64,000 bases of DNA from Ruminococcaceae bacterium UBA1405. GTDB taxonomy: Bacteria; Bacillota; Clostridia; Oscillospirales; Ruminococcaceae. The position numbers and the translations under genes were made by a program. Location: assembly GCA_002305685.1 (NCBI GenBank), contig DBQB01000061.1, positions 15,123 to 79,122 on the forward strand. Reading direction: 5' to 3'. Below the pieces are notes generated by a model. The model was not told where the DNA came from. It was given only the letters and a program-made list of their open reading frames with translations, and ran no database searches. This document shows, one piece after another, positions 35,018-43,278 of the stretch; position 1 is the first letter of the stretch; each line of letters begins with the position of its first letter.

Positions 35018-35773
35018 ATGGTATTGGTAATCTTGACCGCCCTGGGAGTGGGAGGCGCTACGCTTTTCGGTTCCCTGTTGGGCTTTGGCTTACATAAAAT
35101 TCCCCACAGCTGGAACGACGGTGTGCTTGGCTTTGCCGCGGGAATTATGACCGCGGCTGCGGTGGTGGGACTGATTCTTCCCTCCGCAGAGCTGGCAGGA
35201 AAAAGCGGATTTTGGATGACCGCCCTGGGCATTTTGGCAGGTGCAGTGTTCCTCAACGCTATGGATCGGCTGACCCCTCATCTGCATCACCTTTCCGGAG
35301 TGGATGCGGAGGAACATAAAAACAACGCAGCCTTAAATAAAGTGATGCTTTTTGTGATGGCCATTGCCATCCACAACCTGCCGGAAGGTTTGGCGGCCGG
35401 CGTCAGTTTTGGGAGCGGGGACGTGAGCGGTGCTTTTACGGTGGCGGCGGGAATTATGCTGCAAAATATCCCCGAGGGTGCAGTGACCATCTCTCCACTG
35501 CTGCTGGCAGGCGTAAGCAGAAGGAGAGCGCTGGTGATTGGACTGCTTACCGGCCTGGTGGAGGTGGTGGGCACCTTTGTCGGCTATTTTGCCGCCTCCC
35601 TTTCCGGAAGTATTTTACCCTTTTCCCTGGCGTTTGCGGGAGGAACCATGCTGTATGTGATCAGCGATGAGATGATCCCGGAAACCCACAGCCATGGTTA
35701 CCAGAGGCTGGCTACCTACGCCTTTTTGATCGGCTTTACGGTGATGATCGGGATGGATCTTTGGTTGGGATGA
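35018..35773 (+). CDS. ZIP-family divalent metal transporter
   Basis: 251 residues from ATG 35018 after GAAGGAAGGG (an upstream in-frame codon has no site). Eight hydrophobic segments; transport-site motifs HNLPEGLA and QNIPEG in segments 4 and 5; a histidine-rich loop (PHLHHLSG) before segment 4; and a late DEMIPETHSHG. ZIP proteins of the GufA/ZupT type import zinc, iron or manganese across the cytoplasmic membrane. Monocistronic with a strong terminator. Confidence 0.93.
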   Translation: MVLVILTALGVGGATLFGSLLGFGLHKIPHSWNDGVLGFAAGIMTAAAVVGLILPSAELAGKSGFWMTALGILAGAVFLNAMDRLTPHLHHLSGVDAEEHKNNAALNKVMLFVMAIAIHNLPEGLAAGVSFGSGDVSGAFTVAAGIMLQNIPEGAVTISPLLLAGVSRRRALVIGLLTGLVEVVGTFVGYFAASLSGSILPFSLAFAGGTMLYVISDEMIPETHSHGYQRLATYAFLIGFTVMIGMDLWLG

Positions 35774-35810
35774 TTTCCTGTAAAAGGTTAGCTGAAAAAG
35801 AATACAAAAG

Positions 35811-35859
35811 ACCGGCACCCTTTCGAGTAATGAACTGCTCAAAAGGGTGCCGGTTTTTG
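35811..35859. terminator. Intrinsic terminator
   Basis: 13-bp stem ACCGGCACCCTTT/AAAGGGTGCCGGT (35811-35823 with 35842-35854), T5 tail on the right; also stands downstream of the convergent xylB gene. Confidence 0.9.
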
Positions 35860-35917
35860 TTTTGGATGGTTGGTTTTGATGGGACGCCTTTATCTGTTAC
35901 AAACGGCAATCTCTGAT

Positions 35918-37450
35918 TTATTCGATGGAGGCCAGCACTTTAAATTCGTCCTTCAGGTCCTGGTACAGCTTGGTGTACAGTTCATAATAAGGCGCATATT
36001 TGGCGGCATTTTCCGGGATGGGAGATTGGGTCAGCTTCTTTTTGATGATGGCGTCGCAGGCAGATACCACGTCGGGGTAGAGTCCTGCGCCTACCGCTGC
36101 CAAGATCGCGGCGCCCAGAGCAGGTCCTTCCTTGGAGGTGACGGTGCTGACGTTACATCCATACAGATCCGCCAGCATCTGGCGCCATACCGAGCTGGTT
36201 CCGCCGCCGCCGCAGGCCATCATATCGTCAATCTGGACTCCCATCTCCCGCAGGATATTCATGCAATCGTTGAGAGAGTAAGTGACCCCTTCCATCACCG
36301 CACGGATCAGATCCCGTTTTTGGTGCATGGCGGAAAGACCAAAGAACACACCCCGGCAGTCCGGATCCAGATGAGGGGTGCGTTCGCCCATCAGGTAGGG
36401 AAGATAGATCAGCCGGTTGGAGCCGATGGGGGATTTGTTGGCTTCACTGTCCATCAGATAGTAGGGGGAGACGTCCATCGAGCGGGCGGTCTCGGTCTCC
36501 GCCTGGCAGAAGTTATCCCGCATCCATTTCAGGGAAAGTCCAGCCCCCTGGGTAACTCCCATCACGTGCCAGCATCCAGGCACGGCACAGCAGAAGGTAT
36601 GTACCCGGCCTTTGGGGTCGATGGAAATTTGATCGGTATGGGCAAACACCACGCCGGAAGTACCAATGGTGGTAAACGCTTTTCCATCGGTGACGATACC
36701 GGTTCCAACAGCGGCAGCAGCGTTGTCGCCTGCGCCGGCCACCACCGGGGTGCCTTCCCGCAAACCGGTGCGCTGGGCGGCCTGGGCGGTGACGGTACCG
36801 GTGATTTCGGGGGATTCATACACCTTTCCGAGAAGAGATTTGGAGATATTCAGTTTATCCAGTACCTCGTCGGACCAGCAGCGGCCGGGAATATCCAACA
36901 GCTGCATCCCGGAAGCATCCGACACATCGGTGGCGTATTCTCCGGTAAGTTTGAAGCGGATATAATCTTTGGGCAGCAGAATATGGCGGCATTTGGCGTA
37001 GATTTCCGGTTTATTGTTGCGTACCCAGAGAATTTTGGAAGCGGTGAAGCCGGTGAGAGCCGGATTGGCAGTGATCTCAATCAGCCGCTGCGCGCCTACC
37101 TTGCGGGTAATTTCATCGCACTCTTTGGCGGTACGCTGATCGCACCAGATGATGGAATTCATCAGCACTTCGTTGTTTTCGTCTAGCATCACCAAGCCGT
37201 GCATCTGGCCGGACATACCAACCCCCTTGATGTCCGAGGGATCGATGCCGCTGGAACGGATGATATCGTATACCGTGTATACCACTGCGTTCCACCAATC
37301 GTTGGGATCCTGTTCCGCCCAGCCGTTATGAGGCTGGTACAGCGGGTACTCAGCTGTGCTGGAAGCTACGACATTTCCTGAAACATCAAAGAGTACCGAT
37401 TTGGTGCCGGAGGTTCCAATATCGATGCCAATGACATAGTTCATGCTCAT
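35918..37450 (-). CDS. xylB: Xylulokinase
   Basis: 510 residues from the ATG at 37450 (MSMNYVIGID); an ATG three codons earlier is possible but sits on the AAAGGA site. FGGY-kinase features: GIDIGTSGTKSVLFD phosphate loop, GMSGQMHGLV substrate segment typical of XylB, GAGDNAAAAVGTG with the catalytic aspartate, and ACGGGGTSSVWRQMLADL in the C-terminal domain. It phosphorylates D-xylulose to feed the pentose phosphate pathway, which agrees with the plant-glycan genes nearby. No xylose isomerase is in the window. A terminator-like hairpin in the leader suggests attenuation. Confidence 0.95.
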   Translation of the reverse strand: MSMNYVIGIDIGTSGTKSVLFDVSGNVVASSTAEYPLYQPHNGWAEQDPNDWWNAVVYTVYDIIRSSGIDPSDIKGVGMSGQMHGLVMLDENNEVLMNSIIWCDQRTAKECDEITRKVGAQRLIEITANPALTGFTASKILWVRNNKPEIYAKCRHILLPKDYIRFKLTGEYATDVSDASGMQLLDIPGRCWSDEVLDKLNISKSLLGKVYESPEITGTVTAQAAQRTGLREGTPVVAGAGDNAAAAVGTGIVTDGKAFTTIGTSGVVFAHTDQISIDPKGRVHTFCCAVPGCWHVMGVTQGAGLSLKWMRDNFCQAETETARSMDVSPYYLMDSEANKSPIGSNRLIYLPYLMGERTPHLDPDCRGVFFGLSAMHQKRDLIRAVMEGVTYSLNDCMNILREMGVQIDDMMACGGGGTSSVWRQMLADLYGCNVSTVTSKEGPALGAAILAAVGAGLYPDVVSACDAIIKKKLTQSPIPENAAKYAPYYELYTKLYQDLKDEFKVLASIE

Positions 37451-37486
37451 AAAAATCATCTTTCCTTTCCTGATGCAGATAAAAAG

Positions 37487-37520
37487 CCCTGTGTAAAATC
37501 ATCTGTGGGTTTTACAAAGG
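37487..37520 (-). promoter_or_regulatory. Terminator-like hairpin in the xylB leader
   Basis: On the minus strand, 37520-37508 pairs with 37500-37487 (about 11 bp with one bulge) and is followed by T5. It lies between promoter and start codon, so it can act as an attenuator. Confidence 0.5.
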
Positions 37521-37581
37521 ACTAGTGCGCTTTGCATGAATTTGAAATGATTTTCTCGGATTTTTCATCAATGTGCTACAA

Positions 37582-37622
37582 CCTTATAAGGATAGGATAA
37601 TATGAACGGAAGAAATTGTCAA
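37582..37622 (-). promoter_or_regulatory. xylB promoter and adjacent palindrome
   Basis: Minus strand TTGACA (37622-37617), 17-bp spacer, TATCCT (37599-37594). The perfect palindrome CCTTATAAGG (37582-37591) covers the expected start point and may be an operator. The remainder of the 37460-38141 gap holds the pgi promoter and a small stem CTGGCA/TGCCAG near 37635; no gene is evident. Confidence 0.65.
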
Positions 37623-37958
37623 TCGGAAAATCTCCGCTGGCAGGTTTGCCAGATCATTGCCGCCAAGACCTTTGTGTACGAAAAACTTTTTGCCAGTTTC
37701 GTTTAAAAAATGAGCTGGTTGCCGCATCCTTTTGATGCCGGCAGATTACAAGATGGGTCTATAGCGGAAAAATATGTGGCATTGCCGAGAATGTTTGTAT
37801 CAAATCAGAGAAAACATGACACGAAAAAATCGCTGTAACAAAGGGAATATCCTCCCGCAAAAAAGACGGGTTATGGTCGATGCAGGCATTTTTCAGATAC
37901 TAAGAATCCGTTCTACACAAAGTTCTGTGATTCTTCACAAGTTTTTCATCTATTAGCC

Positions 37959-37987
37959 TTGAAAACATAGTATAAATATAGTAAAAT
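37959..37987 (+). promoter_or_regulatory. Probable pgi promoter
   Basis: TTGAAA (37959-37964), 17-bp spacer, TAAAAT (37982-37987). Confidence 0.6.
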
Positions 37988-38141
37988 AAAAATAGATTCT
38001 CATATTCCTTCTCAATCTGGTATTGAGGAGGTTCCTTCGATTCCTTTTCCGGGAATCACGGATGCAACACCGTTTTGGAAAAGGTTTCGTAAATGCGATA
38101 TTCCTGTTTGGCAAAAAATTGCAAGAATGGGTGATGTTTGT

Positions 38142-39479
38142 ATGGCAATGACGTTGGATGAACGGTATCTCAAAGGTTTTGTGGAACCCCACGAGTTGGA
38201 GGCGGTTACCACGCAGGTGGAGGCAGCCCATAAACTCCTCCATGAAAAATCTGGTCTTGGAAACGATTTCCTGGGTTGGGTTACCCTTCCCACCGACTAC
38301 GATAAGGAGGAATTTGCCCGCATTCAAAAGGCTGCGGAAAAAATCAAAAAGGACAGCGATATTTTGATCGCGATTGGTATCGGAGGTTCCTATTTGGGCG
38401 CCCGTTCCGCTATCGATCTTCTTTGTTCTCCCTTCTATAACAATCTGAAGAAAGATACCCCTGATATATATTTTGCCGGCAACAACATCAGCCCGTCCTA
38501 TCTCAATGAGCTGCTGAAGATCTGTGAGGGTAAGGATATCTCGGTCAATATCATCTCCAAATCCGGTACCACCACCGAACCTGCGCTGGCATTTCGTATC
38601 TTCCGGGAACTGCTGGAAAAGAAATACGGCAAAGAGGGTGCGAAGGGCCGTATCTATGCCACCACCGATAAGGCCAGAGGTACTTTGAAGGAGTTGGCCG
38701 ACAAGGAAGGCTATGAGACCTTTGTGATTCCCGATGACGTTGGCGGCCGTTTCTCGGTTCTCACCGCTGTGGGGTTGCTGCCCATCGCCGTTTCCGGCGT
38801 GGACATCGCCGCTATCATGGAGGGTGCGGCTGAGGCACAGAAAGCCCTTTCGGTTTGTGATCTCTCCAAGAACGATGCGTATCGCTATGCGGCTTTGCGC
38901 AACATCCTTTACCGCAAAGGCAAATCCATTGAGCTGCTGGTCAGCTACGATCCCTGCTTTACCCAGATGGCCGAATGGTACAAGCAGCTGTTTGGCGAGA
39001 GCGAAGGCAAGGATAAGAAAGGTCTCTTCCCGGCATCGGTTACCTTCTCCACCGATCTGCACTCCATGGGACAGTTTATCCAGGATGGCGCTCGGGTGAT
39101 GTTCGAGACAGTGGTCAATATCCAGAAGCCTAAGAGCGATCTGTTCATTCAGGACGATCCCAATAACTTTGATGGGCTTAACTTCCTGTCCAATCAGAAT
39201 ATGTCCATTGTCAATCAGAAAGCTTTTGAGGGAACGGTTCTGGCCCACACTGAGGGCGGTGTCCCCAATCTGGTGCTCAATCTTCCTGAGATTACTCCCA
39301 AGGAATATGGCTATATGGTTTACTTCTTTGAGACGGCCTGTGCCATCTCCGGCTATATGTTGGGGGTCAATCCCTTTAACCAGCCCGGTGTGGAAAGTTA
39401 CAAGAAAAATATGTTTGCGCTGCTGGGAAAACCCGGATATGAGGGAATGAAAGCGGAATTGGAAGCAAAGTTAGGCTGA
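38142..39479 (+). CDS. pgi: Glucose-6-phosphate isomerase
   Basis: 445 residues from ATG 38142, seven bases after GGGTGA; ATGs at 38127 and 38148 are also in frame. Signature regions: [28 protein letters not shown] (sugar-phosphate loop), [17 protein letters not shown], and a C-terminal [12 protein letters not shown] with the catalytic lysine. This matches the short (about 450 residue) Pgi of Firmicutes. It interconverts glucose 6-phosphate and fructose 6-phosphate in the cytoplasm. Own promoter at 37959. The N-terminal ten residues differ somewhat from usual clostridial Pgi, but the rest is regular. Confidence 0.96.
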   Translation: MAMTLDERYLKGFVEPHELEAVTTQVEAAHKLLHEKSGLGNDFLGWVTLPTDYDKEEFARIQKAAEKIKKDSDILIAIGIGGSYLGARSAIDLLCSPFYNNLKKDTPDIYFAGNNISPSYLNELLKICEGKDISVNIISKSGTTTEPALAFRIFRELLEKKYGKEGAKGRIYATTDKARGTLKELADKEGYETFVIPDDVGGRFSVLTAVGLLPIAVSGVDIAAIMEGAAEAQKALSVCDLSKNDAYRYAALRNILYRKGKSIELLVSYDPCFTQMAEWYKQLFGESEGKDKKGLFPASVTFSTDLHSMGQFIQDGARVMFETVVNIQKPKSDLFIQDDPNNFDGLNFLSNQNMSIVNQKAFEGTVLAHTEGGVPNLVLNLPEITPKEYGYMVYFFETACAISGYMLGVNPFNQPGVESYKKNMFALLGKPGYEGMKAELEAKLG

Positions 39480-39594
39480 TTGGCTCCGTTTCAAGTGAGG
39501 TTTGTATGAAGGCTTCCCTTCATATTTCCCATACCCAACACCTTAGCACTTTTGATTCACAACCTAGATTTTAGCTAAGAGAGGAAAATGTGTT

Positions 39595-40008
39595 ATGATG
39601 AAACTCATCGTTGGCAACAAAGGCTCCGGCAAAACCAAAACCCTGATCAAGATGGTAAACGATGCTGTCGCTGTGACCAAGGGCAATGTGGTCTGCGTGG
39701 AAAAAGGTTCTGTGATGACCTTTGATATCAACTATAAAGCCCGTCTGATTGACATCGACCATTATGATGTAATGGGTTATGACGCGCTGTACGGATTCCT
39801 GACCGGTATTTTGGCAGGAAACTATGATATCACCCACCTGTTTGTGGATGCTACCCTGCGCATTGGTGGTCGGGATTATGTGGCTTTGGCGGATATGCTG
39901 GCAAAGATGAAGAAGGTTGTCTCCGAGAGAGGCGATACGGAGTTGGTCTTTACCATCAGCTGCGATAAGTCTGAGTTGCCTGAGAGTGTTCAGGATATGA
40001 TCCTGTAA
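39595..40008 (+). CDS. Small P-loop protein of unknown function
   Basis: 137 residues, start ATG at 39595 or 39598 after AGAGAGGAAA. A Walker A motif VGNKGSGKTK lies at residues 6-15, and a possible Walker B aspartate is in HLFVDATLRI. No other known domain is seen. Proteins of this type occur widely in Clostridia next to core metabolic genes and are sometimes mislabelled as PilT-like. It is probably a cytoplasmic ATP/GTP-binding protein. It follows pgi after 115 bp and may be cotranscribed with it. Confidence 0.75.
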   Translation: MMKLIVGNKGSGKTKTLIKMVNDAVAVTKGNVVCVEKGSVMTFDINYKARLIDIDHYDVMGYDALYGFLTGILAGNYDITHLFVDATLRIGGRDYVALADMLAKMKKVVSERGDTELVFTISCDKSELPESVQDMIL

Positions 40009-40055
40009 GACAGTTTTGCCATAAAATCAAAAAAACTGCGGGTAGAACATGTGAA

Positions 40056-40211
40056 TTAAAGACTGGCCTGACGAAGCGAGAGCGGAGCCAGGCCAGTCTT
40101 TGTCTGGAGTTGCTCGTAGTTATAGAAGTGGATGCACTCGTCGATCAGATTGTTGGTTTGCTGAAATGTTTTAAGTTTTTGGCGGTAAATGCATTCGGTT
40201 TTTAGAATACC
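40056..40211 (-). pseudogene. C-terminal fragment of an IS3-type transposase
   Basis: The minus-strand frame reads ILKTECIYRQKLKTFQQTNN, then LIDECIHFYNYEQLQTKTGL and APL before a stop at 40056-40058. This is the closing segment of an rve-type DDE transposase of IS3 character. The N-terminal part and catalytic DDE core are missing. It abuts a fragment of a different transposase (40202-40411) at about 40207, in another frame. Confidence 0.8.
40058..40101 (-). terminator. Terminator stem overlapping the IS3 fragment end
   Basis: 13-bp stem AAAGACTGGCCTG/CAGGCCAGTCTTT (40058-40070 with 40089-40101). It includes the last codons of the transposase remnant and could also end the plus-strand transcript from 39595. 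Confidence 0.7.
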
Positions 40212-40411
40212 AAATGCTGGTTGGGGTGACTGTGGGGCCTCCGGGACTGGCAGGCCAGGGATGCTGCAGTTCCATCCCAGCGGGCCTTCCAGAAGTAGAT
40301 GTACGACCGGCTCTTGTTGTACTTTTGGCTGGCACAGCTGATGCCGTATTTCTCCGCATATTTCATTGGGGATTGCCGATATGCCATGTTCTGTGTTATA
40401 CTGTTGCTCAT
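40202..40411 (-). pseudogene. N-terminal fragment of an IS481-like transposase
   Basis: Seventy residues beginning MSNSITQNMAYRQSPMKYAE with the helix-turn-helix segment KYNKSRSYIYFWKARWDG and ending SRRPHSHPNQH before a stop. This N-terminus is familiar from integrase-core transposases of gut Clostridia; the catalytic domain is absent. The fusion to an IS3-type C-terminus shows that two elements decayed here. Confidence 0.78.
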
Positions 40412-40482
40412 GAAGGATATGGCCTTTTCGTTAAGCTGTTGTCCACAACTTCAACTGTAACCGATATGGCCATATCCTTCAT
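40410..40482. repeat. Inverted repeat upstream of the transposase fragment
   Basis: A 15-bp inverted repeat ATGAAGGATATGGCC/GGCCATATCCTTCAT (40410-40424 with 40468-40482), 43-base interval, T6 tail on the plus strand. It is probably the leader hairpin of the IS481-like element. Confidence 0.65.
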
Positions 40483-40542
40483 CCTTTTTTAAACAAGTAT
40501 TGGACTTCTACAGGTATGCCGAGAAACGCCTGAAAGCTCCCC

Positions 40543-40572
40543 TTGCTTGGGGACAGGCCCTTGTGTTATAAT
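40543..40572 (+). promoter_or_regulatory. Promoter of the putative antitoxin RNA
   Basis: TTGCTT (40543-40548), 18-bp spacer, TATAAT (40567-40572), directed toward the 3' end of the small gene on the minus strand. Confidence 0.65.
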
Positions 40573-40578
40573 AAATTA

Positions 40579-40724
40579 GGAGCCGGGGGAGTGGGCCTTC
40601 CCCGATTCCCGGTTCTCTTAACCGGAGAACAGTTTGATCAGAATGAGTATCCAGCCGATCAAGGAGATCACTCTGATCAGGAGCTTTTCAAGCTGCTCTG
40701 TCAGCTTGATGAGCTCTTTTATTT
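40579..40724 (+). ncRNA. Putative antisense antitoxin RNA
   Basis: About 145 nt from the promoter at 40543 to a hairpin TCAAGCTG/CAGCTTGA (40688-40695 with 40702-40709) followed by GAGCTCTTTTATTTT. It covers nearly all of the 38-codon frame on the other strand and contains a second hairpin CCGGTT/AACCGG near 40610-40626. Such a convergent, fully overlapping layout is that of type I antitoxins (RatA/SR4-like). Inferred from sequence only. Confidence 0.5.
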
Positions 40725-40734
40725 TGTCCTGCAT
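40618..40734 (-). CDS. Putative type I toxin, 38-residue membrane peptide
   Basis: ATG at 40734, TAA at 40620-40618. The peptide starts with an amphipathic charged helix (MQDKIKELIKLTEQLEKLL) followed by a single hydrophobic segment with tryptophan (SLIGWILILIKLF) and a short tail, the usual plan of TxpA/BsrG/Fst-type toxins. AAGGA directly abuts the ATG, a poor arrangement that suggests weak or regulated translation. Upstream on its mRNA is an 8-bp hairpin AGCTGATC/GATCAGCT (40795-40814). An antisense RNA promoter faces it from the 3' side. Its own promoter is not certain (TATAAA near 40850 on the minus strand). It could instead be a harmless small membrane protein. Confidence 0.6.
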   Translation of the reverse strand: MQDKIKELIKLTEQLEKLLIRVISLIGWILILIKLFSG

Positions 40735-40949
40735 TCCTTAAATCCACGCCAACATCCGGTGTGTTTTTTCACAAGGAAAACAATAATGCTGTTAAGCTGA
40801 TCCACAGATCAGCTGCTTAGAGGAGATATTTTTACTGTGCATTTACTGTGTATTTTATAGTCCTTTTCCGTCCTTTTTTGCTATTTTTGTTTCACAAATG
40901 AAATTTATATAGAGACCGTATAAAACGGCTTAGTTAAGCCAAAAACAAG

Positions 40950-40992
40950 GAGAAAAAACAAAAATGCCATCCAGTAAATTCTGGATGGCATT
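40950..40992 (-). terminator. Terminator of the tRNA-Gly gene
   Basis: On the minus strand a perfect 12-bp stem (40992-40981 with 40974-40963) is followed by TTTGTTTTTT. Confidence 0.92.
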
Positions 40993-41065
40993 GGAGCGGA
41001 TAACGGGAATCGAACCCGTAACCTCAGCTTGGGAAGCTGATGTTTTACCACTAAACTACACCCGC
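40992..41065 (-). tRNA. tRNA-Gly(CCC)
   Basis: The minus strand folds into a full cloverleaf. Acceptor GCGGGTG pairs with TATCCGC, with two G-T wobbles. The D-arm contains AGTTTAGTGGT. The anticodon stem TCAGC/GCTGA encloses loop TTCCCAA (anticodon CCC, reading GGG). The T-arm is GGGTTCGATTCCC. CCA is encoded. It has a consensus promoter and its own terminator. Confidence 0.97.
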
Positions 41066-41092
41066 ATAATTTAGCTCCCTTTTGCAAAATCC

Positions 41093-41121
41093 ATTATATC
41101 CCATCCGTTATCAATTGTCAA
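41093..41121 (-). promoter_or_regulatory. Consensus promoter of tRNA-Gly
   Basis: Minus strand TTGACA (41121-41116), 17-bp spacer, TATAAT (41098-41093): a perfect sigma-A promoter. Confidence 0.95.
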
Positions 41122-41201
41122 GCATCAGTATATGCTTTCCGCTCCCAGGGTTACACACAGATTGGAGCAATGAGAAAAGCAAGGCCATCCGTTGTTTTGC
41201 C

Positions 41202-41230
41202 TTGCAGGATAAGTAGAAGGATGATATAAT
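41202..41230 (+). promoter_or_regulatory. Promoter of the small lipoprotein gene
   Basis: TTGCAG (41202-41207), 17-bp spacer, TATAAT (41225-41230). Confidence 0.82.
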
Positions 41231-41278
41231 CAGAAAATAAAATGGTAAGGTTGTACATCACAGAAAGGGGAAAATGCG

Positions 41279-41689
41279 GTGGAAAGAATGAGAAAATTCT
41301 TATGGCTGTTACCAGTATTGCTGCTGTGTGCCGCGTGCAGCAGAGGAAACATTGAACACGTGCAGATTGTCCCGTGGGAAACGTCGGAGATTTATACCGA
41401 TGAGGATATTTCTTCTGCCATCGATACAGCGATAGATTATTTTCAAAAGGAATTCGGAGGTTGTACGCTGACCGAAATCCGTTATGCCGGAGATGATTCC
41501 GCTGATGCGTATGTGGATTGGGCGCAGCAGTTTGACGCGGACGAAGCGATTGTGCTCTATTCTTCCTTTGATGTGGATGATTCCGGGGGGGATGGATCCC
41601 TCAACCCCAACACAACCTATCGCAATTGGAATTGGGTTTTGGTGAGAGACGGATTGGGTTCCTGGAAACACGCAACCCATGGATATTGA
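41279..41689 (+). CDS. Small putative lipoprotein of unknown function
   Basis: 136 residues from GTG 41279, eight bases after AAAGGGG; ATG 41288 is an alternative. Residues 1-19 form a signal sequence ending LLLCAAC, a slightly unusual lipobox, so the cysteine near residue 20 is probably lipid-modified. The mature part is acidic (about residues 35-110) and includes a WAQQFDADEAIVLYSSFDVD strand and a terminal WNWVLVRDGLGSWK. It would be anchored outside the cytoplasmic membrane. Single gene with promoter and terminator. Confidence 0.75.
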   Translation: MERMRKFLWLLPVLLLCAACSRGNIEHVQIVPWETSEIYTDEDISSAIDTAIDYFQKEFGGCTLTEIRYAGDDSADAYVDWAQQFDADEAIVLYSSFDVDDSGGDGSLNPNTTYRNWNWVLVRDGLGSWKHATHGY

Positions 41690-41763
41690 TGAAACGCCGC
41701 CCAAAGGCGTGATCAATAGGATGCGGCTGTATGGGCAAAATGATGAAAGTCGCTTCATGAACA

Positions 41764-41798
41764 GAGGAAGGTTTTTCGCTCGGCGAAAAACCTTCCTC
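41764..41798 (+). terminator. Strong stem-loop terminator
   Basis: Perfect 16-bp stem (41764-41779 with 41783-41798, loop TCG) followed by GTTGCTTTT; the T-tract is broken. Confidence 0.8.
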
Positions 41799-41872
41799 GT
41801 TGCTTTTATGCGATGTTTCAGTGGATGCATTGTCCTAAGATGACATCCAAAATTTAGGCGGCAGGGCGCCAA

Positions 41873-42976
41873 TTATTTGTGCGGAGAGGAAAGAGATTCC
41901 CGCTCCATCGTCTCAGCCGCCCAAAGAACCGCCGCAACCGCTTCTTTGGCGTTGACTCTTTGAGGGTAGTGTACATAATCCTCATAGCTTTTTTGTACAC
42001 AAAGGCCGTCGCAGGCGTGTAAAATATCGATGAACCCCTTTTCGTTGCGGACAGCCCGCCGGCGAAGCCCTTTCATGGCGTTTTCTGCCGCTTTCCTATA
42101 GGCAGTATCTTTTTCCGGGAACAGCCGCGCTGTTTCCGCTAGGGCATAGGTAAACATGGCGCTTCCGGAGGTATCTGTCCAGTTGTCCTCTCCCCGAGGC
42201 TTGTCCACCACCTGATACCAAAGTCCGTCAGAGCCTTGGAGGGTACACAGGGAGTCCAGAAGCATGGTCAGGCGTTGACGCATCCGGAGGTAGGCGGGAT
42301 GCGTTTGGGGAAGTTGGCGTACAAGTTCGGTGAGAATCAAGGCGTACCATCCCAATCCTTCGCTCCAGACGTCGCTGGAACAGCCGGTTTCAGGATTTGC
42401 CCAAACGGTTTGCGGATCTTCGCTCCAGGCGTGGTACAGCAATCCGCCCTGTTTGTGACAGCACTGAAAGATATAGTCCAGCTGCCGGATGACTTCCTCT
42501 GTGCATCCCGCAGTGTCGTCCACATACTGAGCATAACCCAACAGGAACATACCGCCCATAAACACGCCATCCACCCACATCTGACCGGACAGGCCGCGCC
42601 GGGAATGCAGAAATCCTCCGCATCGATTGCGAGGATAGTCGGAGAAGGAGGCGAGAATGGCGTTGCAGGCGGTGCGGTACCGCGGTTCCCCTGTCTGCTG
42701 CAAGGCCCAGCAGAGGATGCTGCCCGCCATCATATCGTCCATGCTGTTTCCCTGGAAGCGATAGAGCGCTCCTTGAGGACTGACGTGATGCTGGGCAAAC
42801 GCCAGCACATAATCCCGATAACACGCTTCACCGGTATCCTGGTACAGACGGATGAAGCCCTGTAATAGGAATCCTTGCGGATAACACCAGGAGCGAAAAG
42901 GATAGTTGTCTGGATGCGGATACCGCTTCATCAGCGTTTCCGCCAACTGGACGGAGAGAGAATCCTGTGGTTTCAT
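41873..42976 (-). CDS. GH105/GH88-type unsaturated rhamnogalacturonyl (glucuronyl) hydrolase
   Basis: 367 residues from ATG 42976 after AAGGGGTG; the longer open frame has no site. The family fold is an (alpha/alpha)6 barrel; visible marks are SWCYPQGFLLQGF near the N-terminus, QMWVDGVFMGGMFLLGYA with the catalytic aspartate, and VWSEGLGWYALILTEL, DTSGSAMFTYALAE. Such enzymes remove the unsaturated uronic acid from the end of pectin-lyase products, in the cytoplasm (no signal peptide). This fits the GH51 and GH106-like genes in the window and indicates pectin (rhamnogalacturonan) use. Monocistronic. Confidence 0.88.
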   Translation of the reverse strand: MKPQDSLSVQLAETLMKRYPHPDNYPFRSWCYPQGFLLQGFIRLYQDTGEACYRDYVLAFAQHHVSPQGALYRFQGNSMDDMMAGSILCWALQQTGEPRYRTACNAILASFSDYPRNRCGGFLHSRRGLSGQMWVDGVFMGGMFLLGYAQYVDDTAGCTEEVIRQLDYIFQCCHKQGGLLYHAWSEDPQTVWANPETGCSSDVWSEGLGWYALILTELVRQLPQTHPAYLRMRQRLTMLLDSLCTLQGSDGLWYQVVDKPRGEDNWTDTSGSAMFTYALAETARLFPEKDTAYRKAAENAMKGLRRRAVRNEKGFIDILHACDGLCVQKSYEDYVHYPQRVNAKEAVAAVLWAAETMERESLSSPHK

Positions 42977-43143
42977 AAGAAAAGCACCCCTTCTTTTGGC
43001 CCGATTCGTATACCGTCGGGCTTTTTTTGACAAAATTGTACACCCACAAGAATCGAATTTCGATAGAGAATTTCTCCAATAAAGTTTGTTTTCATTGCAT
43101 CTTTTCACGGAAGATAAGGGGAGAGGGTGGAAAGATGACAAAA

Positions 43144-43199
43144 CAAGCCCGGCATTGCTGGAAGGTATGCTTTACCTACCAGCAATGCCGGGCTATTTT
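43144..43199. terminator. Bidirectional terminator
   Basis: A 16-bp stem (43146-43161 with 43179-43194) with a small inner stem AGGTA/TACCT. On the minus strand it is followed by TTGTTTTG and terminates ilvA. Confidence 0.85.
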
Positions 43200-43278
43200 A
43201 GATGAAATATCTCAAACAGAATGGTTCTTCCTACGTTTTCACAGGAGAGAGGAAAATGGAATCCGTCCAATACCGTTT

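Noticed and set aside
37602..37706. A 34-codon frame (MNGRNCQSENL...) between xylB and pgi
   Set aside because: AGGAT-like sites precede it, but it overlaps the xylB promoter in the opposite direction and has no promoter of its own.
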